A stretch of DNA of 64,000 nucleotides from contig JAJYHT010000053.1 in the NCBI GenBank assembly GCA_021784595.1, forward strand, positions 1 to 64,000, given 5' to 3'. Positions 8,323-18,038 of this stretch are shown one piece after another. Below the pieces are notes generated by a model. It saw nothing but the letters and a program-made list of their open reading frames with translations, made no database searches and was not told the DNA's origin. The stretch is from Bacillota bacterium (lineage in GTDB: Bacteria; Bacillota; Sulfobacillia; Sulfobacillales; Sulfobacillaceae). Each line of letters opens with the position of its first letter. Position 1 is the stretch's first letter. Made by a program: the position numbers and the translations under genes.

Positions 8323-9642
8323 TCAATACACCGTGAGATATTGGTCGATTTCCCAGTCGTGCACCTGATGACGGTAAACATCCCATTCGATTCGCTTTGC
8401 CTCGATGTAGCGGCGGCTGATATGATCGCCGAGCGCTTCTAGCATCACGGAATCAGCCTCTAAATAATCAAGAGCTTCCTCTAAACTGGCGGGCAGGTTT
8501 TCAATGCCCATGTCTCGTCGTTCATTGTCGTGCATTCGGTAGACATTGCGAGTGATAGGCGGTGGAGCATCCAGTTTACGCCGAATGCCGTCCAGTCCTG
8601 CTTTAATGGTGACCGCTAACGCCAAATAGGGGTTGCACGAAGGATCCGGCGAGCGCAATTCGACTCGCGTCTTATCCCCGCGCGAAGCAGGTATTCGAAT
8701 CATGGGGCTTCGATTTCCCATCGACCACGCAATATATACCGGGGCTTCGTAACCAGGCACCAACCGTTTGTAGCTGTTGACCAGAGGATTTGTGATTGCG
8801 GTAAAGCCTTTGGCATGATGAATCAGACCGGCAATATAACGATGAGCCAATTTGCTGATGCCTTCGTTGTTTTTATCGGCAAAGGCGTTGGTATCTCCAG
8901 AAAAGAGGCTTTGATGGAAGTGCAATCCCGAACCGTTAATACCTTGAATGGGTTTAGGCATAAAAGTTGCGTGGAAATTATGCTGCATGGCTACGGTGCG
9001 CACCACAAAACGAAATGTCGCAATATTGTCTGCGGTTTTCAGCGCATCGGCGTATCGGAAGTCGATTTCGTGCTGACCAGGAGCAACTTCATGGTGCGTG
9101 GCCTCAATCTCAAACCCCATCTGCTCTAAAGTCAGCACCATCTCTCGGCGGGCGTCCTCTCCCAAGTCTACTGGGGATAGGTCAAAGTATCCAGCTTGGT
9201 CGATAGTTTTGGTGGTCGCCATGCCGTTGGCATCTCGGGAAAATAAGAAAAATTCCGGCTCTGGGCCCACCATCACCTCGTAACCCATATCACGGCTTTC
9301 GGCCAGCACGCGTTTGAGGGCAGTGCGCGGGCAACCATCAAACGGCGAGCCGTCAGGATTCTTAATATCGCACATAAGGCGCGCAGTCATGCCTTCTTTC
9401 GGCTTCCACGGGAAAATGGCGAATGTATCAGGATCGGGTGCTAAATACATGTCCGATTCTTCCACCCGAACAAAGCCCTCGATGGATGAGCCATCAAACA
9501 TGATTTTGCCGTCCAATGCTTGGCTTAACGATTCGACCGGAATGGCGACATTTTTGACCACGCCCAGAATATCGGTAAATTGAAGTCGAACAAACTTAAC
9601 ATTAAATTCGCGCGCCTTTTCCAAAACGTCAATTTTTGTCAT
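8323..9642 (-). CDS. glnA: Glutamine synthetase type I
   Basis: The enzyme makes glutamine from glutamate, ammonia and ATP. The 439-residue length and lack of the adenylylation insert mark it as the GSI-alpha type of Firmicutes. Recognisable blocks include [10 protein letters not shown] (about 49-58), the nucleotide and glutamate site [11 protein letters not shown], and NRSPMIRIP. The arginine in [12 protein letters not shown] (about 59) corresponds to the residue used for feedback inhibition and GlnR control in Bacillus. The ATG at 9642 lies 11 bases after GGAGGAGGG. A 7-bp hairpin (8292-8326) overlaps the stop codon. No glnR is adjacent. The gene is divergent from the DUF421 gene. Confidence 0.97.
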   Translation of the reverse strand: MTKIDVLEKAREFNVKFVRLQFTDILGVVKNVAIPVESLSQALDGKIMFDGSSIEGFVRVEESDMYLAPDPDTFAIFPWKPKEGMTARLMCDIKNPDGSPFDGCPRTALKRVLAESRDMGYEVMVGPEPEFFLFSRDANGMATTKTIDQAGYFDLSPVDLGEDARREMVLTLEQMGFEIEATHHEVAPGQHEIDFRYADALKTADNIATFRFVVRTVAMQHNFHATFMPKPIQGINGSGLHFHQSLFSGDTNAFADKNNEGISKLAHRYIAGLIHHAKGFTAITNPLVNSYKRLVPGYEAPVYIAWSMGNRSPMIRIPASRGDKTRVELRSPDPSCNPYLALAVTIKAGLDGIRRKLDAPPPITRNVYRMHDNERRDMGIENLPASLEEALDYLEADSVMLEALGDHISRRYIEAKRIEWDVYRHQVHDWEIDQYLTVY

Positions 9643-9771
9643 GGATAATAGGGCCCTCCTCCAAGAATTACCTCCACTGTACCAAATCTCCTCCACAATT
9701 GCGAAGTTCTTGGGTATACCAATGAGAGGTCCGTCGAACGATAAGCCTATGATGAGGAGGAGGGACACACC

Positions 9772-10263
9772 GTGCTCGAATTGCTCACGTTGATTTATCG
9801 CACTACGGTTCTCTATATTGTAGCTCTTATTGTTTTCCGTCTAATGGGGAAAAGGACTCTGGCCAAGATGGGTCCGTTTGATTTTGCCGTTATCATTATG
9901 ATTGGTGAGGCGGTGGCCATCGGGATGGAAGACACCAAGACGCCGCTTATTAATGCCATTGGGATTACGGTGGCGCTAGGCGTGTTGCAATATCTTCTGA
10001 CCTGGTTGAACGTAAGATTCCGATGGTTGGAGAAGATTACCCAGGGTGTCCCTAGCCGCCTGATTTTTCAAGGCAATATTGACCAAGAGGAACTGAAACG
10101 CGAACGAGTGTCTAGAGCTGACCTCTTCATGGAATTGCGGCAGAAAGATACGCAACCCAAAGATGTTAAGGAGGCGCGTCTTGAGCCGACTGGAGAGATT
10201 TCTATTTTGAAAAAACCCAAATCCAAATCGAATTCTAAAAACAAACAAAAAAAATCTAAGTGA
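9772..10263 (+). CDS. DUF421 membrane protein (YetF-like)
   Basis: Three N-terminal membrane segments are followed by the soluble DUF421 domain with its conserved core ([16 protein letters not shown] near residue 25, [10 protein letters not shown] near 95). The last 25 residues are a lysine/serine-rich tail. Family members are found in spore formers; the Bacillus homologues are membrane proteins of poorly known function. At 163 residues it is shorter than YetF. The GTG at 9772 follows GAGGAGGAGGG. The gene is divergent from glnA and ends before a good hairpin. Confidence 0.82.
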   Translation: MLELLTLIYRTTVLYIVALIVFRLMGKRTLAKMGPFDFAVIIMIGEAVAIGMEDTKTPLINAIGITVALGVLQYLLTWLNVRFRWLEKITQGVPSRLIFQGNIDQEELKRERVSRADLFMELRQKDTQPKDVKEARLEPTGEISILKKPKSKSNSKNKQKKSK

Positions 10264-10272
10264 CGTCACCCG

Positions 10273-10307
10273 CACCTACCGCTTGAGAAGCGGTTAGGTG
10301 ATTTTCT
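10273..10307 (+). terminator. Rho-independent terminator
   Basis: Stem CACCTA-CCGCTT / AAGCGG-T-TAGGTG with a 3-base loop is followed by ATTTTCTT. It lies 10 bases after the DUF421 stop codon. Confidence 0.75.
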
Positions 10308-10426
10308 TCGCAGAAAGCCTGTTCGGCAGACCCTTTCACCCGTTCGCGCCCTAATTTATACGGGTTCCGGCGCTACTTGCTGTCATTGGACTCCTGCAAC
10401 ATTCTATTGCATCAAAATCCCTCAAG

Positions 10427-10442
10427 TCGTATATTTATACGA
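10427..10442. promoter_or_regulatory. Palindrome before argC, ARG-box-like
   Basis: TCGTATATTTATACGA has 6-bp perfect arms around an AT-rich centre and ends just before the argC ribosome site. ArgR/AhrC operators are AT-rich imperfect palindromes of about this size. The arms differ from the usual TGAAT/ATTCA core, so the assignment is tentative. Confidence 0.4.
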
Positions 10443-10455
10443 CGAGGTGAAACGA

Positions 10456-11442
10456 TTGAAGGTTGCGGTTCTAGGAGCTACTGGATACGTCGGGCAAGAA
10501 TTGTTGCGCATCATTCATCGCCATCCTGGCTGGAGGCTGGTGGCGGCTTCTGCTCGGCAAGACGTGGGCAAGAGTTTATCAGAATGGTTTGGGCGTCCGG
10601 ACTGGTTGGGGCAGTTGGTTCCTATTGAGTCCGTAGCCGACGCGGAGCCGGATTTAATATTTAATGCGCTGCCAGCCCAAGCCGCTACGGCGTGGGTTCA
10701 GCATTACGCTGAGATGGGGATTCGAGTGATAGACTTGTCTGCCGATTTTCGGTTTCGCGATCAAGCTGTCTATGAAGCGGCCTATGGTCCGCACTTAGCA
10801 CCCCAAGCACTGGCGCATAGTGTGGGCGGATATGCAGATGATCCCCACATGGAATATGCAGAGGCCAAGATCGTGGGGAATCCGGGCTGCTACCCGACAG
10901 GGTTTTTCTCGCTCATAGGGCCGTTGGCAAGGGCAGGAGTAGTCTTTCCACGGTTGTTTGTGGATGGCAAGTCCGGCGTAACCGGAGCTGGACGAAGCCC
11001 GCAAGTGCGACTATTGATGGCGGAAATGGCCGAGAACATTGAACCATACAGCGTCCCGGGCATGCATCGGCATACCGCTGAGATGCAAGCCGTGGCCGGG
11101 AGCATGGTAACTTTTCAACCGCACCTAATGCCTATGGCGCGGGGGATGCTGGTGACCGTGTATTGGCCGGAACCCACGGTGTCAGTGCCTGATATTTTGG
11201 CCGTGTGGCACGACTTTTATCGCAACAATCCGTTCGTCGATATTTTGGGTTCCGATCAAAGGGTGCGCACCGGTCGCGTACGGGGAACCAATCGTGTGGA
11301 AATCATGGCCCTGGCGGATCCGCGGGGGAACGCCACCGTATTGAGTGCGGCGTTGGACAACCTAGGCAAAGGGGCCGCAGGCCAGGCGGTTCAACATGCC
11401 AATCGTTGGAACCGCTGGCCGCTTACGGCGGGGTTGCAGTGA
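10456..11442 (+). CDS. argC: N-acetyl-gamma-glutamyl-phosphate reductase
   Basis: ArgC reduces N-acetylglutamyl phosphate to the semialdehyde with NADPH, the third step of arginine synthesis. The N-terminal LGATGYVGQELL is the nucleotide-binding loop, and GNPGCYPTG (Cys at about 145) is the catalytic cysteine block. A TTG at 10456 lies 7 bases after GAGGTG and gives the usual MKVAVLGATG start; the GTG at 10447 is inside the ribosome site and less likely. It is the first gene of the arg operon, behind an operator-like palindrome. Confidence 0.95.
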   Translation: MKVAVLGATGYVGQELLRIIHRHPGWRLVAASARQDVGKSLSEWFGRPDWLGQLVPIESVADAEPDLIFNALPAQAATAWVQHYAEMGIRVIDLSADFRFRDQAVYEAAYGPHLAPQALAHSVGGYADDPHMEYAEAKIVGNPGCYPTGFFSLIGPLARAGVVFPRLFVDGKSGVTGAGRSPQVRLLMAEMAENIEPYSVPGMHRHTAEMQAVAGSMVTFQPHLMPMARGMLVTVYWPEPTVSVPDILAVWHDFYRNNPFVDILGSDQRVRTGRVRGTNRVEIMALADPRGNATVLSAALDNLGKGAAGQAVQHANRWNRWPLTAGLQ

Positions 11443-11488
11443 AGATAAAAAATCAAAGGGAAAACACTTTTCAAAAGAAGGGATTGCG

Positions 11489-12733
11489 ATGCAACCAGTG
11501 TCTTATATAGCCAATGACCGGCACCCGATTGCCCTTTGTGAGGGCAATGCGGCCTATCCTATGGGGTTCCATGCCTATGGGGTACATTCCGGCTTGCGGG
11601 CAGCACGATTCGATATGGCTCTGCTATGGTCGGAACGACCTGCGATATTTTCTGCAATGTTTACCACGAATGCCGTAAAAGCCGCCCCGGTATTAGTCAC
11701 GCATGACGTGGCGGAACGTGGCGTTTGTCAGGCAATCGTCATCAACTCGACCAATGCCAACGCCATGACGGGAAGCCAAGGATATCAGGATGCGGTGGCA
11801 ATGCAGGAGTTAATGGCCCAAGGCTTGCGCTTGGATCCCCCACTAGTCGCAGTAGCGTCCACCGGGGTGATCGGGGTTCCCCTGCCCATGGAGATCATTC
11901 GGCATGGTATCCAGGAATTAACTAAGTCATGGGAGACGCCGACAGAGTTAGGCGATGGGATCGATGCCAGTCATGCCATTTTGACCACGGATACCATGCC
12001 CAAAACTCGGGCAGCGTCGGTGACGCTGGCGGGCGGCACCGTGCACATTGGTATGATGGTCAAGGGATCGGGAATGATTCATCCACAAATGGCGACTATG
12101 TTGGCCTTTATCACTACTGACGCCGAAATTGCCAAGCCGATGCTGGATGCTTTGGTCGCTCAAGCCGTCGATAAAAGCTTTCATCGGGTTTCTGTAGATG
12201 GAGATCCGTCGACCAATGATATGGTGTTATGTTTGGCTAATGGATTAAGCGGGGTGCCCGTGGCGTCTGACCCGGATCAAGAGGTGTTTGGCCAGGCGCT
12301 CATTGAATTGATGCAGTATGGCGCCCGGCAAATCGCGCAAGATGGTGAAGGAGCGACTCATCTTTTAACAGTCAAGGTCCAAGGCGCGGTATCGGAGAAG
12401 GATGCAGCGCTGAAAGCCCGGGCCGCGGTGCGGTCTTCCCTGGTCAAGAGCGCAGTTTATGGGAGAGATCCCAATTGGGGCCGGGTGGTAGCGGCTGTGG
12501 GTTCGGCAGGCCATGAATTCGATCCCAATCAGGTGGATTTGACCATGAATGGATTAAATCTCTTGCAGGCTGGCCAGCCGCTGCCTTTTGATGAAGACCG
12601 TGCCAAAGCATTGATGGCTGACACGGAAGTGCTATTTGAGGTGAATTTGCACGCCGGTTCCGCCCAAGCGGAAGCGTGGGGCTGTGATTTAACGGAGCGT
12701 TATGTGGAAATCAACGCCCGTTACCGCACGTAG
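11489..12733 (+). CDS. argJ: Bifunctional ornithine acetyltransferase / N-acetylglutamate synthase
   Basis: ArgJ recycles the acetyl group from N-acetylornithine to glutamate and may also make acetylglutamate from acetyl-CoA. The precursor is cleaved at the conserved A-T bond of MATMLAF; here Thr is about residue 203, and the new N-terminal Thr is the nucleophile. The STGVIGVPLPM block at about 124 is also conserved. The ATG at 11489 follows AGAAGGGA; a longer frame overlaps argC but has no ribosome site. Having ArgJ, no separate argA or argE is needed. Confidence 0.96.
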   Translation: MQPVSYIANDRHPIALCEGNAAYPMGFHAYGVHSGLRAARFDMALLWSERPAIFSAMFTTNAVKAAPVLVTHDVAERGVCQAIVINSTNANAMTGSQGYQDAVAMQELMAQGLRLDPPLVAVASTGVIGVPLPMEIIRHGIQELTKSWETPTELGDGIDASHAILTTDTMPKTRAASVTLAGGTVHIGMMVKGSGMIHPQMATMLAFITTDAEIAKPMLDALVAQAVDKSFHRVSVDGDPSTNDMVLCLANGLSGVPVASDPDQEVFGQALIELMQYGARQIAQDGEGATHLLTVKVQGAVSEKDAALKARAAVRSSLVKSAVYGRDPNWGRVVAAVGSAGHEFDPNQVDLTMNGLNLLQAGQPLPFDEDRAKALMADTEVLFEVNLHAGSAQAEAWGCDLTERYVEINARYRT

Positions 12734-13501
12734 ATGCGAATAGTAGTCAAAATTGGGGGCAGCGTCTTGGGAACGCGTACCCAAGACAGGTGGTTGGAGG
12801 AGATTATCCAATTGGCCCGAGAGGGCCATCAACTGCTTATTGTCCATGGAGCAGGATCTTTGATTACCGACGCCCTGGCGCGCCGGCAGGCACAAACCGT
12901 ATTTATCGACGGGCAACGGGTGACAACGCCCGAAGTCATGGAGGACGTTATCCGCGAAATGCGCGGCACGGCCAACCTTGAAGTGGTTAGTCTATGTCGG
13001 CGAGTGGGGTTGTCGGCAGTCGGATTAAGCGGAGCTGATGGGGGCTTTTTCGATGCGGCACCCTTGTCCTTAAGTCAGCAGTTGGGATTAGTAGGGCAGG
13101 TTGGAACGGTGCACTCCGCACTGGTCACGGCCTTATGGGATTTAGCCATGATACCGGTCGTTGCGCCTTTGGCGCCGGCAGTGGGGTCAGGGAAGATATT
13201 GAACATTAATGGCGACTGGGCGGCATCAGGATTGGCTCAACAATTAGACGCGGATGTCTTGTTGTACTATACCGATACGGGCGGAGTCCGCATGGACGCA
13301 GATGATGCGGCCACACTTTTGACTAATTTGGCTGAGTCAAAAGCTGACGCGCTTATCGCCGCAGGGCGTATTTCTAGGGGGATGATTCCTAAGGTCAGGG
13401 CTGCCCTGGCAGCATCCAACAAGGGTGTGGGTTGGGTTGGTATCGGGAGTTGGTATCATCCGGAGATGACGACGCAAGTAGTAGGGGGGAAGGAAATGTG
13501 A
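12734..13501 (+). CDS. argB: Acetylglutamate kinase
   Basis: ArgB phosphorylates N-acetylglutamate, the second step of the pathway and usually the feedback-controlled one. The protein starts with VVKIGGSVLG, the amino acid kinase phosphate loop, and has VGLSGADGG and LNINGDWAASGLA as expected. Length (255) fits the short, hexamer-lacking or dimeric forms. The ATG follows the argJ stop codon directly, with little ribosome site of its own, so it is probably translated by coupling. The C-terminal part is a little divergent (YYTDTGGV in place of the usual LTDVDGV). Confidence 0.92.
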   Translation: MRIVVKIGGSVLGTRTQDRWLEEIIQLAREGHQLLIVHGAGSLITDALARRQAQTVFIDGQRVTTPEVMEDVIREMRGTANLEVVSLCRRVGLSAVGLSGADGGFFDAAPLSLSQQLGLVGQVGTVHSALVTALWDLAMIPVVAPLAPAVGSGKILNINGDWAASGLAQQLDADVLLYYTDTGGVRMDADDAATLLTNLAESKADALIAAGRISRGMIPKVRAALAASNKGVGWVGIGSWYHPEMTTQVVGGKEM

Positions 13502-14688
13502 ACAGCACGGTGCAGTCGCATTTAGTGGGAGTGTATAAACGATATCCGGTGATTTTGTCAGCCGGAGAGGGCGCCGAAGTGTGGGACAGCGAAGGACGTC
13601 ACTATTGGGATTTTTTGGCTGGCATTGGGGTGAACAGTCTTGGTTACCATCATCCAGACATCCAAAGGATTTTACAAGATGCTTCGGCCCTGATGCACAC
13701 GTCCAATTTGTTTTGGCATCAACCGGGCATCGAATTGAGTGAACGCATCGCGGGAATTAGCGGTGGGATGTGGTCTCTATGGTCCAATAGCGGCACTGAA
13801 GCCAATGAAGCCGGGATCAAATTGATGCGGCGGATTGGGCATCCTTTGGGCCGACACCATATTTTAACCATGCATGGAGGATTTCACGGACGGACATTAG
13901 GTAGCCTGTCGGCGACTCCGGTTCGCCGCTATCAAGAGCCATTTGAGCCCTTAGTGCCAGGATTCGTTCCCATAACCTACGGCGATTTGGATTCTTTGGC
14001 CGAAGCGTTGGCTCGTTGGCAGCCTGCAGGGGTCATCATGGAGCCGATTCAGGGAGAAGGTGGGATCGTTGTGCCCCCACCGGGATATCTATCGGAAGCC
14101 GTGCGCATGATCCATCAAGCTGGCGCTGTGATACTGTTTGATGAAGTTCAAAGCGGGATGGGACGTACTGGACAATGGTTTGGGTACCAGGTTGAAGGTG
14201 AATTGGAACCGGATCTGATTACGGTGGCCAAAGGGATGGGAGCCGGGATGCCGATTGGGGGATTGCTGGTGTCTGCGAAATGGGCACAGGCATTTGAACC
14301 AGGCGACCACGGCACCACGTTTGGCGGCAATCCCTTAGCCAGCAAAATGGCGTTGGCAGTCATTGACTGGCTGGACCACGGCGGGTTGGAGCATATTCGC
14401 CAGATGGGAACCGTAATGCAAAGTCAACTCAGAGCACTTCAAAACAGGTATCCTGATCTCATTCGGGAGGTGCGCGGAAGAGGATTAATGTGGGGCATAA
14501 AAACCAGTGTGCCAGCGGCGCCTATTGTTCAGCAGGCTCTGAGCTTGGGACTTATCATTAATGCCCCGCAATCTCACGTGATTCGGATGTTGCCGCCGTT
14601 TGTGATTGACGAGACGGCAATTGCAGCATGTTGTACCATATTAGGAACGGTGCTGGACCAAATGACCCAGCAGCAAATGTCTGGATGA
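13498..14688 (+). CDS. argD: Acetylornithine aminotransferase
   Basis: ArgD transfers an amino group from glutamate to N-acetylglutamate semialdehyde using PLP. Visible blocks are the WSNSGTEANEAGIKL phosphate-binding segment, ILFDEVQSGMGRTG, and TVAKGMGAGMPIGG, which carries the PLP lysine. The GTG at 13498 overlaps the argB stop and follows GGGGGGAAGG; a longer frame within argB is not needed. It may also serve lysine synthesis, as many ArgD enzymes do. Confidence 0.95.
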   Translation: MNSTVQSHLVGVYKRYPVILSAGEGAEVWDSEGRHYWDFLAGIGVNSLGYHHPDIQRILQDASALMHTSNLFWHQPGIELSERIAGISGGMWSLWSNSGTEANEAGIKLMRRIGHPLGRHHILTMHGGFHGRTLGSLSATPVRRYQEPFEPLVPGFVPITYGDLDSLAEALARWQPAGVIMEPIQGEGGIVVPPPGYLSEAVRMIHQAGAVILFDEVQSGMGRTGQWFGYQVEGELEPDLITVAKGMGAGMPIGGLLVSAKWAQAFEPGDHGTTFGGNPLASKMALAVIDWLDHGGLEHIRQMGTVMQSQLRALQNRYPDLIREVRGRGLMWGIKTSVPAAPIVQQALSLGLIINAPQSHVIRMLPPFVIDETAIAACCTILGTVLDQMTQQQMSG

Positions 14689-14704
14689 GAGTGGGGAGAC
14701 AAGC

Positions 14705-15919
14705 ATGACAAGTGGCGTGATGCCGGGGGACCGCGTCGTCCTGGCTTATTCGGGAGGATTGGATACCTCTATCATTATACCCTGGCTCAAAGAAAATTAC
14801 GGTGTAAAGGTAATCGCCTTTTGTGCGGATTTGGGTCAAGGAGAAGATTTAGAGGCGGTAAGACAAAAAGCATTGCAATCGGGTGCAGAGGCAGTAGAAA
14901 TTCGGGACTTGCGCCATCAGTTCTTAACGGATTTTGCGTTTCCTATGTTGCGATCAGAGGCTGTCTATGAAGGAGTATATTTGCTGGGCACCTCCATTGC
15001 GCGACCGCTCATAGCCCAGGAGTTGGTGCGGGTGGCCAGGCAATATGATGCCAAGGCGGTGGCGCATGGTGCCACCGGCAAGGGCAATGACCAAGTCCGT
15101 TTCGAATTGGGAATTATGGCGTTGGCTCCCGACTTGCGTGTTATTGCACCGTGGCGTGAGTGGCATATTACGGGCCGCCTCGAAGCCATGGAGTACGCCA
15201 AAGAACATGGCATTCCTGTGGCAGCCACGCCCAAGAGTCCCTATTCTCGCGACCAAAACATATGGCACGTGAGTCATGAAGGCGGGGTGTTGGAGGATCC
15301 CGCAATCTCGACCCCTTTGGACGTGTATACTTGGACAACGGACCCTAAAGAGGCACCCGATGAGATTCAAACCATCCGGGTCGGATTTCGGGAGGGCTAT
15401 CCCACGTCTTTGAACGGTGTCGATCTAGAACCTGTCATGCTGATGGAACAGGTCAATGCCTGGGGCGCTCGGCATGGCATTGGGCGCATCACCATGGTGG
15501 AGAATCGGCTGGTGGGGATGAAATCGCGCGGGGTGTATGAGACTCCTGGCGGCACCATTTTATATGAAGCGCACCAGGCATTAACGGCGTTGACTTGGGA
15601 TCGGGAAACTCGTGCTTTCGCCAGCGAAGTGGGGTTGCGCATGGCACGCTTGATTTATGACGGATGGTGGTTTTCGCCATTGCGGGAAGCTTTGAGCGCG
15701 TTTGTCGATCAATCAAATCAGGTGGTCAGCGGAGAAGTTGTGCTTAACCTCTATAAAGGAAGAGTCACCAGTCAGGCGGCCACCTCGCCCTTTTCACTAT
15801 ACTCGCAAGATCTGGCGACATTTGACGGAGGACAATACGACCACCATGACGCTGAGGGATTCATCCGATTGTTTGGGTTGCCATTAGCTATTCGCCATCG
15901 CTTGCGGGAAGGACACTAG
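14705..15919 (+). CDS. argG: Argininosuccinate synthase
   Basis: ArgG joins citrulline and aspartate with ATP. The N-terminal VVLAYSGGLDTSIIIPWL is the PP-loop of the ATP pyrophosphatase fold, and the HGATGKGNDQVRFEL and YSRDQNIWH blocks are typical. The ATG at 14705 is 16 bases after the argD stop and follows GTGGGGAG. The 404-residue length is normal. The citrulline must come from an argF gene outside the window. Confidence 0.97.
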   Translation: MTSGVMPGDRVVLAYSGGLDTSIIIPWLKENYGVKVIAFCADLGQGEDLEAVRQKALQSGAEAVEIRDLRHQFLTDFAFPMLRSEAVYEGVYLLGTSIARPLIAQELVRVARQYDAKAVAHGATGKGNDQVRFELGIMALAPDLRVIAPWREWHITGRLEAMEYAKEHGIPVAATPKSPYSRDQNIWHVSHEGGVLEDPAISTPLDVYTWTTDPKEAPDEIQTIRVGFREGYPTSLNGVDLEPVMLMEQVNAWGARHGIGRITMVENRLVGMKSRGVYETPGGTILYEAHQALTALTWDRETRAFASEVGLRMARLIYDGWWFSPLREALSAFVDQSNQVVSGEVVLNLYKGRVTSQAATSPFSLYSQDLATFDGGQYDHHDAEGFIRLFGLPLAIRHRLREGH

Positions 15920-15924
15920 AACCC

Positions 15925-17325
15925 ATGACGGTAGCACGCAACCCCCGATTTCAATCCCTGCCGGATCATGACGCGCAGGCATTTACGGCGTCCATCACTT
16001 TTGACTGGCGGCTCTTGCCCTATGACATCGAAGGATCGTTAGCTCATGTAGCGATGCTTGGACGACAAGGCATTATCGGCCTTGATGAAGCGCGCCTCAT
16101 AGAAGAAGGCTTGAGACAAATAGAGAGAGAAGCCGAAACGGGTGCCTTTACTCCGCGTCTTCAGCATGAGGATGTGCATATGAATGTCGAGGCCAGGCTT
16201 TTGGAAATCATCGGCCCAGTAGCCGGCAAACTGCACACAGGCCGCAGCCGCAACGACCAAGTGGCGCTGGATATGCATCTCTATATGCGCCAGGTGGGAC
16301 ACCGCCAGCAAGAAGCGCTTTTGCTCCTGATTGAGGCTTTGCTGAACCAGGCGCAGGAGCACAAAAATGTTGTCATTCCGGGCTACACGCATTTGCAAGC
16401 CGCCCAGCCCGTGCTCTGGGCGCACCATCTGATGGCCTACGTGGCCATGTTGCAACGAGACATAGAACGATTGTCGGAATGGCTGCACCACGTCGCATTT
16501 TCTCCCTTGGGAGCTGGGGCCATTTCGGGGACTCCTTATCCTACGGACCCCCAAAGTGTAGCGGACAGCTTAGGGCTTGACGGTGTCTATCAAAATTCCA
16601 TGGATGCGGTGGCGGATCGAGACTTCTTGCTGGAATATTTGTCTTGGGCCAGTATTTTGATGGTTCATCTGAGCCGTTTGGGCGAAGAATTAGTCCTGTG
16701 GTCTACTGAAGAATTTGGGTATGTGCGGATGGCAGATGGATACAGTACTGGCTCTTCCATCATGCCGCAAAAACGCAACCCCGATGTGGCAGAATTGATG
16801 CGCGGGAAATCCGGGCGGGTGTTTGGCAGTTTGATGGCGTTGTTGACCGTGATGAAAGGCCTGCCTTTGGCATATCATTCGGATATGCAAGAAGACAAAG
16901 AGGCCGTATTCAACGTGGTGGACACGTTGGATGCCTTATTGCCCGTGGCGGCCGGGATGATAAACACGCTCGTGCTCATGGAAGACCGCATCACCCAGCG
17001 GGTAGGCCGGGATTACACGGCCGCGACTGATTTGGCCGATATGTTGGTAGGGCGCGGGATGCCCTTTCGATCTGCCCATCATCTGGTAGGAGCATTGGTG
17101 AGTCGATTGGAACGCGACCATATTCAATTTAGCGACATTACTCCCGATTATCTCAGCGAAATCGCTCCTGATATCCCCTATGAATGGATAGCCCAGTTAA
17201 CGGCCCAGGCGGTGGTGTCAAGACGAAAACAATCCCTGTCTACAGGGCCGGAATTTGTTCAAACAAAGATAGCGGATGCGCGTCGCTGGCTGAATGAGAT
17301 TCGTCAAGGTTTAGGATTGGTTTGA
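15925..17325 (+). CDS. argH: Argininosuccinate lyase
   Basis: ArgH splits argininosuccinate to arginine and fumarate. The superfamily signature GSSIMPQKRNPD carries the catalytic serine, and TGRSRNDQVALD near residue 107 is the substrate block. Length (466) is normal. It starts 5 bases after the argG stop and is the last gene of the operon, followed by a strong terminator. Confidence 0.97.
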   Translation: MTVARNPRFQSLPDHDAQAFTASITFDWRLLPYDIEGSLAHVAMLGRQGIIGLDEARLIEEGLRQIEREAETGAFTPRLQHEDVHMNVEARLLEIIGPVAGKLHTGRSRNDQVALDMHLYMRQVGHRQQEALLLLIEALLNQAQEHKNVVIPGYTHLQAAQPVLWAHHLMAYVAMLQRDIERLSEWLHHVAFSPLGAGAISGTPYPTDPQSVADSLGLDGVYQNSMDAVADRDFLLEYLSWASILMVHLSRLGEELVLWSTEEFGYVRMADGYSTGSSIMPQKRNPDVAELMRGKSGRVFGSLMALLTVMKGLPLAYHSDMQEDKEAVFNVVDTLDALLPVAAGMINTLVLMEDRITQRVGRDYTAATDLADMLVGRGMPFRSAHHLVGALVSRLERDHIQFSDITPDYLSEIAPDIPYEWIAQLTAQAVVSRRKQSLSTGPEFVQTKIADARRWLNEIRQGLGLV

Positions 17326-17358
17326 GACATCGAACTAAAATCTTTTGGCTAAAAATGT

Positions 17359-17398
17359 ATCCATCGAGTAGAATGTCACCTCTACTCGATGGATTTTT
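17359..17398 (+). terminator. Rho-independent terminator of the arg operon
   Basis: A 14-bp perfect stem (ATCCATCGAGTAGA / TCTACTCGATGGAT) with an 8-base loop runs into TTTTT. It lies 33 bases after argH. Confidence 0.9.
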
Positions 17399-17423
17399 GA
17401 CCAACTATGCCAAGCAGCCCGCC

Positions 17424-18035
17424 CTATTTCACGTCTTGATCAAGATACATCACGACGCCTTGAATTTGTGGTGCGCTGAGACCCAAATTAGGCATCTTCG
17501 CTCCAGACCACACATTAGCAGGATCGGCAATCCACTGGGCGAGCCAGGTCGGATTATTCGGGTCGCTGGTCGGCGCTAGAAGACTGGCACTCACTTTTCC
17601 CGCAAACACCTGATTGAGATTGGGGCCAATGGTACCTCCGGTGCCATTGATGATGTGGCAACTCACACAAGTCTGGGTGACGATTTGTTTTCCTATCGCC
17701 AGTTCTTGGCTCGGCGTTACCTTGCTTGAGGGAGGCAAGGGTTCTGCGGTCACGATCAATTGTGGACTGACCGCAATGATGAGAGCCAAAAAGGCTCCAT
17801 ACGCGAAGAACACCGGATAGACCTTGCGATTGCCCAGATTCATAAAGACCACTGCCTGGATCAAAATCACTAAGATGGCCATGACGACGATGACTGGGAT
17901 CTCAAGGGATTTGAATGCCGTTTGGGTAGTTACGACATACGCCGCTATTCCGGCTAAAATGATGGACAAAATGCCAAACGCCAACAGGTACCCGGTGGGT
18001 AATTTACGAGCCAGAAGATTAGGTTTGACGCTCAT
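17424..18035 (-). CDS. Cytochrome c oxidase subunit IV-like protein fused to cytochrome c
   Basis: Three hydrophobic segments (about residues 15-35, 45-68 and 74-95) resemble the small subunit IV of haem-copper oxidases. After a linker, a class I cytochrome c domain follows with the haem motif CVSCH and a likely Met ligand in KMPNLGLS. The haem domain would face outside the membrane and feed electrons to the oxidase. This is the last gene of the oxidase operon, 3 bases after subunit III. Fusion of subunit IV to cytochrome c is unusual, because the caa3 haem domain is normally on subunit II, which here has its own. Confidence 0.75.
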   Translation of the reverse strand: MSVKPNLLARKLPTGYLLAFGILSIILAGIAAYVVTTQTAFKSLEIPVIVVMAILVILIQAVVFMNLGNRKVYPVFFAYGAFLALIIAVSPQLIVTAEPLPPSSKVTPSQELAIGKQIVTQTCVSCHIINGTGGTIGPNLNQVFAGKVSASLLAPTSDPNNPTWLAQWIADPANVWSGAKMPNLGLSAPQIQGVVMYLDQDVK

Positions 18036-18038
18036 CCC

